A stretch of DNA of 64,000 bases from DASZUK01 sp035547695 (GCA_035547695.1 DASZUK010000033.1:14340-78339); one strand, 5' to 3'. Numbered from the stretch's first letter, positions 23,847 to 31,928 are shown. Program-made: numbers and translations. Notes: generated by a model from the sequence alone, not told the origin.

Positions 23847-25424
23847 TTACAGGCTGATCCGGTGCAGGTCGGAGATGCCGGGGTCGGCGCGGAGCCGGTC
23901 GACGGCGTCGTCGGGGGTGGGCTGGCTGGTGGCCAGCACCATCAGGGCGGTGGTGGCCCCGGCCTCCTCGCTGGGGCCGACGGCCATGGACGAGATGGAG
24001 ATGCCGGCCTCGCCCAGGACGGTGCCGACCACCCCGATCATGCCGGGGCGGTCGTCGTTGCGGACCACCAGCATGTGGTCGGTGGGGGGGACCTCGACGG
24101 TGTGGTCGTCGACCATCACCACCCGGGGCTCCGCCCGGACCCCGGCCCCGGTGAGGGTGCCGGCGACGGCGTGGGTACCGGACCGGAGGGTGACCAGGCT
24201 CTTGTAGTTGGGTGAGGTGGCCGTCGACGTCTCCTGGACGTACAGGCCCCGCTGGTCGGCCAACTGGGGGGCGTTGACGTAGGACACCGGCTCCTCGGTG
24301 GTGGTGGCGAACAGCCCCTTCAGGATGGACAGGGTGAGGATGCCGGTGGACGCCGCGGCCAGGTCGCCTCGGTACTCGATCTCGAGGCGGTCCGGCAGTC
24401 CCTCGTGGAGGCCGGCGAAGAACCGGCCGAGCTGCTCGGCCAACGGCATGAACGGCTTGACGGCCTCGGACACGTCGGTGGCGGCGACGTTGACGGCGTA
24501 GGGCACGAAGTCCCCGGCGAGGGCCAGGATGACCTGCTCGGCGATGGTGACGCCGGCCTTGTCCTGGGCCTCCTCGGTGGACGCCCCGAGGTGCGGGGTG
24601 GCGACCACCTGGGGCAGGGCCAGCAGCGCGGAGTCCCCGGGGGGCTCCTTGGCGAACACGTCCAGGCCGGCCCCGGCGACGATGCCGTCCCGGATGGCGT
24701 CGGCCAGGGCGTCCTCGTCGACGATGCCGCCGCGGGCGGTGTTGATGATGCGGATGCCGGGCTTGGCCTTGGCCAGCAGGTCCCGGCCGACCAGGCCGAC
24801 GGTCTCCGGGGTCTTCGGGGTGTGGATGGAGATGAAGTCGGACTCCGCGAACAGCTCCTCCACCGACCGCAGCTCGACCCCCATGGCCCGGGCGCGGTCC
24901 GCGGAGATGTACGGGTCGAAGGCCAGCAGGTGCATGCCGAAGGCCAGGGCCCGCTGGGCGACCAGGGACCCGGCGCGGCCGAGGCCGAGGATGCCGAGGA
25001 CCTTGCCGTGCAGCTCCACCCCCTCCCACTTGGACCGCTCCCAGCGGCCGGCCACCAGGGCGGCGTGGGCCTGGGGGATGTTGCGGGCCTGGGCCAGCAG
25101 CAGGCCCATGGCCTGCTCGGCCACCGACAGGATGTTGGAGGTGGGGGCGTTGACCACCATGACGCCGCGGTCGGTGGCCACCGGCACGTCGACGTTGTCC
25201 AGGCCGACGCCGGCCCGGCCGACCACCACCAGGTCGGCACCGGCCTCCAGCACCTCGGCGGTCACCTGGGTGGCCGACCGGATGATGAGGGCGTGGGCGC
25301 CGGGGACCACGGTGAGCAGGTCGTCGGCGCTCAGCCCTTCACGGACGTCCACCTGGTGGCCGGCCTCGGCCAACAGGTCCAGGCCCCGCTGGGCGATCTT
25401 CTCGGTTACCAGTACCCGTGCCAT
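23847..25424 (-). CDS. serA: D-3-phosphoglycerate dehydrogenase
   Basis: First enzyme of serine synthesis, oxidising 3-phosphoglycerate with NAD+. The 525-residue protein is the long actinobacterial type. The Rossmann motif is LGILGLGRAGSLVAQRA (near residue 145), RGGIVDEDAL and the catalytic PHLGASTEEAQ follow, then an allosteric-substrate-binding domain and a C-terminal ACT domain (MLVVRNDDRPGMIGVVG, about 450-525). ATG at 25424 gives the standard MARVLVTEKIA start. It is near serC, the next pathway enzyme. Confidence 0.96.
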   Translation of the reverse strand: MARVLVTEKIAQRGLDLLAEAGHQVDVREGLSADDLLTVVPGAHALIIRSATQVTAEVLEAGADLVVVGRAGVGLDNVDVPVATDRGVMVVNAPTSNILSVAEQAMGLLLAQARNIPQAHAALVAGRWERSKWEGVELHGKVLGILGLGRAGSLVAQRALAFGMHLLAFDPYISADRARAMGVELRSVEELFAESDFISIHTPKTPETVGLVGRDLLAKAKPGIRIINTARGGIVDEDALADAIRDGIVAGAGLDVFAKEPPGDSALLALPQVVATPHLGASTEEAQDKAGVTIAEQVILALAGDFVPYAVNVAATDVSEAVKPFMPLAEQLGRFFAGLHEGLPDRLEIEYRGDLAAASTGILTLSILKGLFATTTEEPVSYVNAPQLADQRGLYVQETSTATSPNYKSLVTLRSGTHAVAGTLTGAGVRAEPRVVMVDDHTVEVPPTDHMLVVRNDDRPGMIGVVGTVLGEAGISISSMAVGPSEEAGATTALMVLATSQPTPDDAVDRLRADPGISDLHRISL

Positions 25425-25521
25425 CGAGGCCGTCTCCTCACTCGTGCTCTCTGTGGTTCCGCCCCCGGTACTGCTCCCGCCCCCGGTCCCTCTGCCCAGC
25501 AGGTCGCCGGGTCCCCGGCCA

Positions 25522-26757
25522 TCAGCCGCGGGCCTCCCCGAACAGGCCGGCCAGCCGGGACACGCCCTCCACCAGGTCGTCGTCACCGAGGGCGTAGGAC
25601 ATCCGGAAGTACCCCGGCGCCCCGAACGCCTCGCCGGGCACCACCGCCACCTTGGCCTCGGCGATGCACAGCTCGGCCAGCTCCTCGCTGGTCTGCGGCC
25701 GCCGCCCCCTGATCTCGCGCCCCAGCACCCCCTTGACGGACGGGAAGGCGTAGAACGCCCCCTCGGGCTCCAGGCAGGTGACGCCGTCGATGTCGTTCAG
25801 CATCCGGTGGATGGTCTGCCGGCGGCGGTCGAAGGCGTCGCGCATCATGGCGACGGCGGCCAGGTCGCCGGAGACGGCGGCCAGGGCGGCGCGCTGGGAC
25901 ACGTTGGCCACGTTGGAGGTCTCGTGGGACTGGATGTTGTTGGCGGCCGCCACCGCGTCGGCCGGGCCGATCATCCAGCCGACCCGCCAGCCGGTCATGG
26001 CGTAGGTCTTGGCCACCCCGTTGACCACCAGGCAACGGTCGGCCAGCTCGGGCACCAGCACCGGCATGGAGTGCTGCTCGGCGGTGCCGTAGACCAGGTG
26101 CTCGTAGATCTCGTCGGTGACCACCCAGATGCCGCGGTCGGCCGCCCACCGCCCGATGGCCTCGACGTCGTCGCGGGGGTAGACGGCCCCGGTGGGGTTG
26201 GACGGCGACACGAACAGCAGGGCCTTGGTCTGCGGGGTGGTGGCCGCCTCCAACTGGTCCACCGACACCCGGAACCCGGTGGTCTCGTCGGTGGGCACCA
26301 CCACCGGCCGGCCGCCGGCCAGGGCGATGGACTCGGGGTAGGTGGTCCAGTACGGGGCGGGCACCAGCACCTGGTCGCCGGGGTCGCAGAGGACGGCGAA
26401 GGCGTTGGCGACGGCCTGCTTGCCGCCGTTGGTGATGAGCACCTGGGCGGCGGTGACGTCGTAGCCGGAGTCCCGCCTGGTCTTGACGGCCACCGCCTCC
26501 CGCAGCTCCGGCAGGCCGCCGGTGGGGGTGTACCGGTGGTTCCTGGGGTCCCGGCAGGCGGCCACGGCGGCCTCGACGATGGGGTCGGGGGTGGGGAAGT
26601 CGGGCTCGCCGGCGCCGAACCCGATGACGTGCTCCCCGGCGGCCTGGAGGGCCTTGGCCTTGGCGTCCACGGTCAGGGTGGCCGACGGCGACACGGCGGC
26701 GGCGCGGCGCGAGATCCGGCGGGTCTGGTTTTCGACGCTGGTGGACACGGATGCCAT
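25522..26757 (-). CDS. Aspartate/aromatic-type aminotransferase (class I PLP)
   Basis: Class I aminotransferase of 411 residues, close in pattern to bacterial aspartate aminotransferase subgroup Ib. Motifs: IGFGAGEPDFPTPD near residue 45, SPSNPTGAVYP, VTDEIYEHLVY, and the PLP lysine in NGVAKTYAMTGWRVGW. FRMSYAL near the C-terminus holds the substrate-binding Arg. The ATG at 26757 is 10 bp from the divergent serC ATG, leaving almost no space for two promoters. An upstream ATG at 26769 would overlap serC. Substrate could be aspartate or another amino acid. Confidence 0.9.
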   Translation of the reverse strand: MASVSTSVENQTRRISRRAAAVSPSATLTVDAKAKALQAAGEHVIGFGAGEPDFPTPDPIVEAAVAACRDPRNHRYTPTGGLPELREAVAVKTRRDSGYDVTAAQVLITNGGKQAVANAFAVLCDPGDQVLVPAPYWTTYPESIALAGGRPVVVPTDETTGFRVSVDQLEAATTPQTKALLFVSPSNPTGAVYPRDDVEAIGRWAADRGIWVVTDEIYEHLVYGTAEQHSMPVLVPELADRCLVVNGVAKTYAMTGWRVGWMIGPADAVAAANNIQSHETSNVANVSQRAALAAVSGDLAAVAMMRDAFDRRRQTIHRMLNDIDGVTCLEPEGAFYAFPSVKGVLGREIRGRRPQTSEELAELCIAEAKVAVVPGEAFGAPGYFRMSYALGDDDLVEGVSRLAGLFGEARG

Positions 26758-26767
26758 GATTCCATAC

Positions 26768-27928
26768 ATGCCCGCCATCTCCGACAGCACAGGTCCCGAC
26801 ATCCGCATCCCGGCCGAACTGCTGCCCAAGGACGGCCGGTTCGGGTGCGGCCCCTCCAAGGTCCGTCCGGAGCAGGTGTCCGGGCTGCTGGACGTGGCCA
26901 CCACCTACCTGGGCACCAGCCACCGGCAGCGGCCGGTGAAGGCGGTGGTCGGCCGCGTCCGGTCCGGCCTGCGCGAGCTGTTCTCGCTCCCCGACGGCTA
27001 CGAGGTGGCCCTCGGCAACGGGGGTACCACCGCGTTCTGGGACGCGGCCACCTTCGGGCTGATCGAGGCCCAGAGCCAGCACCTGGCCTTCGGGGAGTTC
27101 TCGTCCAAGTTCGCCGCCGCCGCCAAGGCGGCGCCGCACCTGAAGGACCCCCAGGTGATCGAGTCGGCCCCCGGCACCCACCCGCTGCCGTCCGCCGACG
27201 GCGCGGTGGACCTGTACGCGCTGACCCACAACGAGACGTCCACCGGGGTGGCCATGGACATCCGCCGGCCGGCCGGCGCCGCCCTGCCGGAGGACGGCGG
27301 CGGCCTGGTGGCGGTGGACGCCACGTCGGGGGCCGGCGGCCTGCGGGTGGACCCGGCGGAGTTCGACGCCTACTACCTGGCCCCCCAGAAGTGCTTCGCC
27401 GCCGACGGCGGGCTGTGGCTGGCCCTGCTGTCGCCGGCCGCCCAGGACCGGATCGAGCGGATCGCGGCCTCCGGCCGGTGGGTGCCGGCGTTCCTGGACC
27501 TGAAGATCGCCCTGGACAACGCCAGGCAGGACCAGACCTACAACACCCCCGCGCTGGCCACCCTGTACCTGCTGGCCGAGCAGCTCGACTGGATGCTGGC
27601 CGGCGGCGGCCTGGAGTGGACGGCCGGCCGCTGCGACCGGTCAGCCGAGATCCTGTACACCTGGGCCGAACAGTCCGACTTCGCCCGGCCGTTCGTGGAC
27701 AACCCGGCCGACCGCAGCCACGTGGTGGGCACCATCGACTTCGTCGACGACGTCGACGCGTCGGCGGTGGCCAAGGTGCTGCGGGCCAACGGGGTGGTCG
27801 ACACCGAGCCCTACCGCAAGCTCGGCCGCAACCAGCTCCGGGTGGCCATGTTCCCCGCCATCGACCCCGACGACGTCGCCGCCCTCTGCGGCTGCATCAA
27901 CCACGTGGTGGGCGCCCTATCTGATTGA
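26768..27928 (+). CDS. serC: Phosphoserine aminotransferase
   Basis: Converts 3-phosphohydroxypyruvate to phosphoserine. The 386-residue protein matches the actinobacterial SerC type: KDGRFGCGPSKVRPEQV near residue 20, GTSHRQRPVK, GNGGTTAFWDAATFGL, the PLP-lysine segment YYLAPQKCFAADGG, and GTIDFVDDVDASAVAKVLR with PYRKLGRNQLRVAMFPA near the end. The ATG is fixed by this N-terminal pattern. It diverges from the aminotransferase gene and converges on ilvC across a repeat element. Confidence 0.95.
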   Translation: MPAISDSTGPDIRIPAELLPKDGRFGCGPSKVRPEQVSGLLDVATTYLGTSHRQRPVKAVVGRVRSGLRELFSLPDGYEVALGNGGTTAFWDAATFGLIEAQSQHLAFGEFSSKFAAAAKAAPHLKDPQVIESAPGTHPLPSADGAVDLYALTHNETSTGVAMDIRRPAGAALPEDGGGLVAVDATSGAGGLRVDPAEFDAYYLAPQKCFAADGGLWLALLSPAAQDRIERIAASGRWVPAFLDLKIALDNARQDQTYNTPALATLYLLAEQLDWMLAGGGLEWTAGRCDRSAEILYTWAEQSDFARPFVDNPADRSHVVGTIDFVDDVDASAVAKVLRANGVVDTEPYRKLGRNQLRVAMFPAIDPDDVAALCGCINHVVGALSD

Positions 27929-28017
27929 CCCGGATGGGGCCCCAACCCCATCCTCCTCCGGCGGGCGGGGCCCCCATCCCCGCCCCCGGCCGTCGGTCTG
28001 CCTGACCCGGATGGGGC
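27926..28017. repeat. Two-hairpin interspersed repeat, copy B, between convergent serC and ilvC
   Basis: Hairpin 1: GGATGGGG, CCCCAA loop, CCCCATCC (27932-27953). Linker TCCTCCTCCG. Hairpin 2: GGGCGGGG, 7-nt loop, CCCCGCCC (27963-27985), then CCCGGCCGTC. The whole is bracketed by the 15-bp direct repeat TGACCCGGATGGGGC at 27926-27940 and 28003-28017. It fills the serC-ilvC gap and probably acts as a bidirectional terminator here. The only non-coding copy of the four. Confidence 0.85.
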
Positions 28018-28022
28018 GGCGA

Positions 28023-29054
28023 TCAGGCGGTGCCGCCAGAAGCGTCCTCCACCCGGGTCTTGCCGGCGGAGATGAACGGCATCATGGCGCGGAGCTCGGC
28101 GCCGACCTTCTCGATGGGGTGGGCCTTGCCCTCCTGCTGCAGCCGGTGGTAGTTGGGCAGGCCGGCCTGGTTCTCCGCGATCCACTCGTCGGCGAAGGTG
28201 CCGTCCTGGATGTCGGTCAGGATCTGGCGCATCTCCGCACGGACGTGGTCGTCGATGAGGCGGGGACCGCGGGTCATGTCGCCGTACTCGGCGGTGGTGG
28301 AGATGGAGTACCGCATGCCGGCGATGCCCTGCTCGTACATCAGGTCGACGATCAGCTTCAGCTCGTGGAGGCACTCGAAGTAGGCCGACTCGGGTTGGTA
28401 GCCGGCCTCGACCAGGGTGTCGAACCCGGCCTTGACCAGGGAGGTCATGCCGCCGCAGAGGACGGCCTGCTCGCCGAACAGGTCGGTCTCGGTCTCCTCC
28501 TTGAAGGTGGTGTCCAGCACCCCGGCCCGGGTGGCGCCGAGGGCGTGGGCGTAGGACAGGGCCAGGTCGTGGGCCTTGCCGCTGGCGTCCTGCTCGACGG
28601 CGATCAGGGACGGCACCCCGCCACCCTCGGTGTAGGTCCGCCGGACCAGGTGGCCGGGGCTCTTGGGGGCGACCATGGCCACGTCGACGCCGGCCGGGGC
28701 CACGATCTGGCCGTAGCGGACGTTGAAGCCGTGGGCGAAGAACAGGGCGTCCCCCTCCTTGAGGTTGGGGGCGATGTGCTCGTCGTAGACCGCCTTCTGC
28801 TCGGTGTCGGGCAGCAGGATCATGATGACGTCGGCCTCGGCCGCCGCCTCGGGGATGGACAGCACCCGCAGCCCGGCCTCCTCGGCCTTCTTCTTCGAGC
28901 TGGACCCCTCCCGCAGGCCCACCCGCACGTCCACCCCGGACTCGGACAGGTTGAGGGCGTGGGCGTGCCCCTGGGAGCCGTAGCCCAGGATGGCCACCTT
29001 GCGGCCCTGGATCAGGCCGGGGTCGGCGTCGGACTCGTAGTACAGCGTGGCCAT
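28023..29054 (-). CDS. ilvC: Ketol-acid reductoisomerase (class I)
   Basis: Isomerises and reduces acetolactate or acetohydroxybutyrate with NADPH and Mg2+. The 343-residue length is class I. Motifs: VAILGYGSQGHAHALNL (about residues 20-36), SSSKKKAEEAG after beta-2, consistent with NADPH preference, FAHGFNVRYGQI, and the metal ligands in DLFGEQAVLCGG and SAYFECLHELKLIVDLMYEQG. ATG lies 53 bp after the ilvN stop, so it belongs to ilvB-ilvN-ilvC under the ilvB attenuator. Confidence 0.97.
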   Translation of the reverse strand: MATLYYESDADPGLIQGRKVAILGYGSQGHAHALNLSESGVDVRVGLREGSSSKKKAEEAGLRVLSIPEAAAEADVIMILLPDTEQKAVYDEHIAPNLKEGDALFFAHGFNVRYGQIVAPAGVDVAMVAPKSPGHLVRRTYTEGGGVPSLIAVEQDASGKAHDLALSYAHALGATRAGVLDTTFKEETETDLFGEQAVLCGGMTSLVKAGFDTLVEAGYQPESAYFECLHELKLIVDLMYEQGIAGMRYSISTTAEYGDMTRGPRLIDDHVRAEMRQILTDIQDGTFADEWIAENQAGLPNYHRLQQEGKAHPIEKVGAELRAMMPFISAGKTRVEDASGGTA

Positions 29055-29107
29055 GGTGTCTCCGTTTGTCTCTGGGTCTGGCGTGATCTGATCTACCGGC
29101 CGGGTCC

Positions 29108-29725
29108 CTACCCGGCTCGGACCGGTCGCAGGGCCCGGTTGGGCTGGCGCTCCAGCTTAGGCAGCGCCACCCGGCCGGTCCGTTGGAGCTCCACCACCTG
29201 GTAGGTGGCGAGCAGCCCCTCGAAGTCGTCCAGCTTCTCCGGCCGGCCGGCCAGCATCACCGACAGCCGGTCGGAGCCGACGTCGACCACCTCGCCGCCG
29301 AACACCCCGACGAGCTGGATGACCTGGGACCGCTCGGTGGGGCCGGCGGCGACGGTGGCGATGAGCAGCTCCCGCTGGACGGCGTCGGCGGGGGCCAACT
29401 GGGAGATGGCCACCACGTTGACCAGCTTGTCCAGTTGCTGGATGACCTGCTCCAGGGGGGCCGACTCGACGTCGACCACGATGGTGATCCGGCTGAACCG
29501 GCCATCGCCAGGAGAGATGGCTTCGTCGGAGGGGGCGACGGCCAGGGAGTAGATGTTGAACCCCCGCCGGGAGAACAGCCCGGCCACCCGGGCCAGCACC
29601 CCGGCCTTGTTCTCGACCAGCACCGACAGGATGTGATGCTGTGCTGATCCGCCCGCCTGGGGCCCCAACCCCAGGCTCCTCCGAGGGGCGGGGACCCCAG
29701 CCCCGCCCCGGCCGTCACTGCTCAT
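29108..29725 (-). CDS. ilvN: Acetolactate synthase small (regulatory) subunit with a repeat-derived N-terminal extension
   Basis: Regulatory subunit that activates IlvB and confers valine feedback. The ACT domain begins HHILSVLVENKAGVLARVAGLFSRRGFNIYSL and a second ACT-like C-terminal domain follows (about 115-205). Normal IlvN proteins begin a few residues before this; here about 27 extra residues (SSDGRGGAGVPAPRRSLGLG...) come from a two-hairpin repeat inserted just after the ATG and read in a different frame from the GatB and thioesterase copies. The ATG overlaps the ilvB stop (ATGA). At 205 aa it is longer than the roughly 165-170 aa usual in actinobacteria. Confidence 0.93.
   Translation of the reverse strand: MSSDGRGGAGVPAPRRSLGLGPQAGGSAQHHILSVLVENKAGVLARVAGLFSRRGFNIYSLAVAPSDEAISPGDGRFSRITIVVDVESAPLEQVIQQLDKLVNVVAISQLAPADAVQRELLIATVAAGPTERSQVIQLVGVFGGEVVDVGSDRLSVMLAGRPEKLDDFEGLLATYQVVELQRTGRVALPKLERQPNRALRPVRAG
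29651..29718 (-). repeat. Two-hairpin interspersed repeat, copy C, inside the ilvN 5' end
   Basis: Hairpin 1: GCCTGGGG, CCCCAA loop, CCCCAGGC (29655-29676). Linker TCCTCCGA. Hairpin 2: GGGGCGGGG, 7-nt loop, CCCCGCCCC (29685-29709), then GGCCGTCAC. It is coding, within the first 25 codons of ilvN, beginning about 7 bp from the start codon, right at the ilvB/ilvN overlap. The stems differ from copies B and D on both arms together, which indicates selection for pairing. Confidence 0.88.
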
Positions 29726-31470
29726 CGGGGGGCCTCCTGCTGGTCGGGGTGGACGACGATGGCGTCGTTGGACGCCCCGGCGGGCACCATGGGGAACACC
29801 TTCTCGAAGGCGTCGGTGCGGAAGTCGACCACGACGGGGCGGTCGTCGACGCTGTTGGCCTTCTCGATGGCCGGGGCCACCTCTTCGGGTGACTCGGCGC
29901 GGATGCCGACGCAGCCCATGGCCTCGGCCCACTTGACGTAGTCGGGCAGGTCCGGGGACAGGTACACCTCGGAGTACCGCTCCTCGTAGAACATCTCCTG
30001 CCACTGCCGCACCATGCCGAGGTAGGCGTTGTTCAAGATGGCGATCTTCACCGGGATCTTCTCGGCGGTGGCCGTCACCAGCTCCTGGGCGGTCATCTGG
30101 AAGCAGCCGTCGCCGTCGATGCCCCACACCGTCCGGTCCGGCCGGCCCACCTTGGCACCGATGGCGGCGGGGACCGAGAACCCCATGGTGCCGGCCCCGC
30201 CGGAGTTCACCCAGGTGTACGGGTGGTCGAACCGCCAGTACTGCGACGCCCACATCTGGTGCTGGCCGACCCCGGCCACCACGATGGTGTCGACCGGGGA
30301 CAGGTCCCGGAGGGTCTCCACCACCATCTGCGGCTTGATCGGGGCCTCGTCGGACGGCTGATAGTGCAGCGGGAACTGCTGCTGCCACCGGTGCAGTTGG
30401 TCCCACCACTCGGCCAGGCCGCCGTCGGATGCCGCCGCCGGGGGGCCGGGGGCACCGGCGAGGGCTTCCAGCAACTCCTCGATGACCAGCCGGCAGTCCC
30501 CGGCGATGCCGACGTCGGGACGGCGGACCTTGCCGAGCTCGGCCGGGTCGATGTCGACGTGGACCACCTTGGCGTCGGGGGCGAAGGTGGCCACGTTGCC
30601 GGTGACCCGGTCGTCGAACCGGGCGCCGAGGGCGATGAGCAGGTCGGACCGCTGCATGGCGGTGACCGCGGTGTAGTTGCCGTGCATCCCCGGCATGCCG
30701 AGGCACAGCGGGTGGGAGTCGGGGAAGGCGCCGCGGGCCATGAGGGTGGTGACCACCGGGATGCCGGTGCGCTCGGCCAGGGCCCGCAGGGCGTCGGCCG
30801 CCCGGGCCTTCAGGATGCCGCCGCCGGCGTAGATGACCGGCCGCCGGGCGGACCGGATGAGGTCGGCGGCCTGGCGGACGAGGCGGGGGTCGCCCTCGGT
30901 GGCCGGGTGGTAGCCGGGCAGGTCGAGGTCGTCCACCGACGTCGGCCAGTACCAGTCCATGGTGGCGTTGGACACGTCCTTGGGGACGTCGATGAGCACC
31001 GGGCCGGGCCGGCCGGTGGTGGCGACGTGGAAGGCCGCGGCCACCGTCCGGGGGATGTCGGCGGCGTCCTTGATGAGCCAGTTGTGCTTGGTGATGCCCA
31101 TGGTGACCCCGGTGATGTCGCACTCCTGGAAGGCGTCGGTGCCGATGGCCCCGGTGGACACCTGGCCGGACACCACCACCAGCGGGGTGGAGTCCATGTA
31201 GGCGTTGGACAGCGGGGTGACGATGTTGGTGGCCCCGGGCCCGCTGGTGACCATGGCCACCCCGGGGCGGCCGGTGACCATGGCGTACCCCTCCGCCATA
31301 TGCCCGGCGCCCTGTTCGTGGCGGACCAGGACGTGCCGGATGGAGGAGTCCAGGATGGGGTCGTACACCGGCAGGATGGCGCCGCCGGGGAGGCCGAACA
31401 TGACCTCCACCCGCTGCATCTCCAAGCTCTTGATCAGGGCCTGGGCCCCGGTCATCTGCTGTGCGGTCAT
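29722..31470 (-). CDS. ilvB: Acetolactate synthase large (catalytic) subunit
   Basis: ThDP- and FAD-dependent condensation of pyruvate to acetolactate, the first shared step of Val/Leu/Ile synthesis. The 582-residue protein has FGLPGGAILPVYD, the catalytic Glu in VRHEQGAGHMAEGYA, TSGPGATNIVTPL, and the ThDP-Mg motif GIDGDGCFQMTAQEL near residue 430-445 with the trailing NNAYLGMVRQW. ATG at 31470 (MTAQQMTGAQALIKSLE) is the natural start. Preceded by a leader peptide and hairpins; coupled to ilvN by ATGA overlap. It contains no in-frame ACA codon, unlike the exported proteins. Confidence 0.97.
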   Translation of the reverse strand: MTAQQMTGAQALIKSLEMQRVEVMFGLPGGAILPVYDPILDSSIRHVLVRHEQGAGHMAEGYAMVTGRPGVAMVTSGPGATNIVTPLSNAYMDSTPLVVVSGQVSTGAIGTDAFQECDITGVTMGITKHNWLIKDAADIPRTVAAAFHVATTGRPGPVLIDVPKDVSNATMDWYWPTSVDDLDLPGYHPATEGDPRLVRQAADLIRSARRPVIYAGGGILKARAADALRALAERTGIPVVTTLMARGAFPDSHPLCLGMPGMHGNYTAVTAMQRSDLLIALGARFDDRVTGNVATFAPDAKVVHVDIDPAELGKVRRPDVGIAGDCRLVIEELLEALAGAPGPPAAASDGGLAEWWDQLHRWQQQFPLHYQPSDEAPIKPQMVVETLRDLSPVDTIVVAGVGQHQMWASQYWRFDHPYTWVNSGGAGTMGFSVPAAIGAKVGRPDRTVWGIDGDGCFQMTAQELVTATAEKIPVKIAILNNAYLGMVRQWQEMFYEERYSEVYLSPDLPDYVKWAEAMGCVGIRAESPEEVAPAIEKANSVDDRPVVVDFRTDAFEKVFPMVPAGASNDAIVVHPDQQEAPR

Positions 31471-31540
31471 CGTCGGGCCTTTCGTGAACGTGTGGCGGCG
31501 GTGCGGTTCGGGCGGGATTGATCCGGGCGGGAATTGAAAC

Positions 31541-31591
31541 GACCTCCCCGTGGGGAGGTCGGCAGGTAGCACGGCGGGATGTGCCGTGCTA
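31541..31591 (-). terminator. Attenuator hairpins in the ilvB leader
   Basis: On the minus strand: perfect 9-bp hairpin TAGCACGGC/GCCGTGCTA (31567-31575 with 31583-31591), which starts on the leader-peptide stop codon, then a perfect 9-bp GACCTCCCC/GGGGAGGTC hairpin (31541-31560) followed by a short GTTTC tract. The T-tract is weaker than in the leuA and leuB leaders, so termination efficiency is less certain. Confidence 0.7.
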
Positions 31592-31624
31592 CGAGATCAG
31601 TACCAGGGTGGTCGGGGTGGTCAC
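31589..31624 (-). CDS. ilvB leader peptide (MTTPTTLVLIS)
   Basis: An 11-codon frame, GTG to TAG, with Leu-Val-Leu-Ile in a row just before the end, suitable for sensing all three branched-chain aminoacyl-tRNAs. Another in-frame GTG at 31630 would add two residues. No Shine-Dalgarno is evident, so a near-leaderless start is possible. Leader peptides of this kind precede ilvB in corynebacteria (established knowledge), and the position 119 bp before ilvB fits. Confidence 0.68.
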   Translation of the reverse strand: MTTPTTLVLIS

Positions 31625-31694
31625 GGCCACATTGTGCCACGTCCCGGCCCTGGCCACAACCCCCGCTCCGCCGCCGGACCCCGAAGCGGGACTA

Positions 31695-31702
31695 GTTATA
31701 CT
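31695..31702. promoter_or_regulatory. Overlapping divergent -10 elements for vapB and the ilvB leader
   Basis: TATACT (31697-31702, plus strand) lies 7 bp before the vapB ATG, implying a leaderless mRNA. TATAAC on the minus strand (31695-31700) overlaps it and faces the ilvB leader. This is the only AT-rich patch in the gap. No convincing -35 hexamers were seen on either strand. Confidence 0.45.
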
Positions 31703-31709
31703 TTTCGGT

Positions 31710-31928
31710 ATGACTTCTCGGGTAGGGCCGAAGGGCCAGGTGGTCATCCCCAAGGACATGCGGGATCGGCTGGGTATCCTCCCCGGCGATCCGGTCGACT
31801 TCACCCTGGAGGACGGAGCCGTCCGGGTCGAGCCGGCAGCCGACGGGCCCAGCCTGAGAGGGGCCTTTGCCGGTCGGCGGCTCACCGCCCTCCTCGAGGC
31901 CGACCGCCGCGCCGAACGCGACCGGTGA
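31710..31928 (+). CDS. vapB: AbrB/MazE-fold antitoxin (VapB-type)
   Basis: 72-residue swapped-hairpin DNA-binding protein: MTSRVGPKGQVVIPKDMRDRLGI matches the SpoVT-AbrB consensus with the G-Q-V-x-I-P-K core, followed by LPGDPVDF. The C-terminal tail (about 45-72) is basic/polar and should wrap the toxin. Its stop overlaps the GTG of the PIN-domain gene (GTGA), the standard antitoxin-toxin order. A TATACT -10 only 7 bp upstream of the ATG suggests leaderless expression, and the protein should autoregulate this promoter. Confidence 0.88.
   Translation: MTSRVGPKGQVVIPKDMRDRLGILPGDPVDFTLEDGAVRVEPAADGPSLRGAFAGRRLTALLEADRRAERDR

Noticed and set aside
25425..25521. Attenuator upstream of serA
   Set aside because: No leader peptide, terminator or repeated hairpin pair was visible in the serA upstream region.
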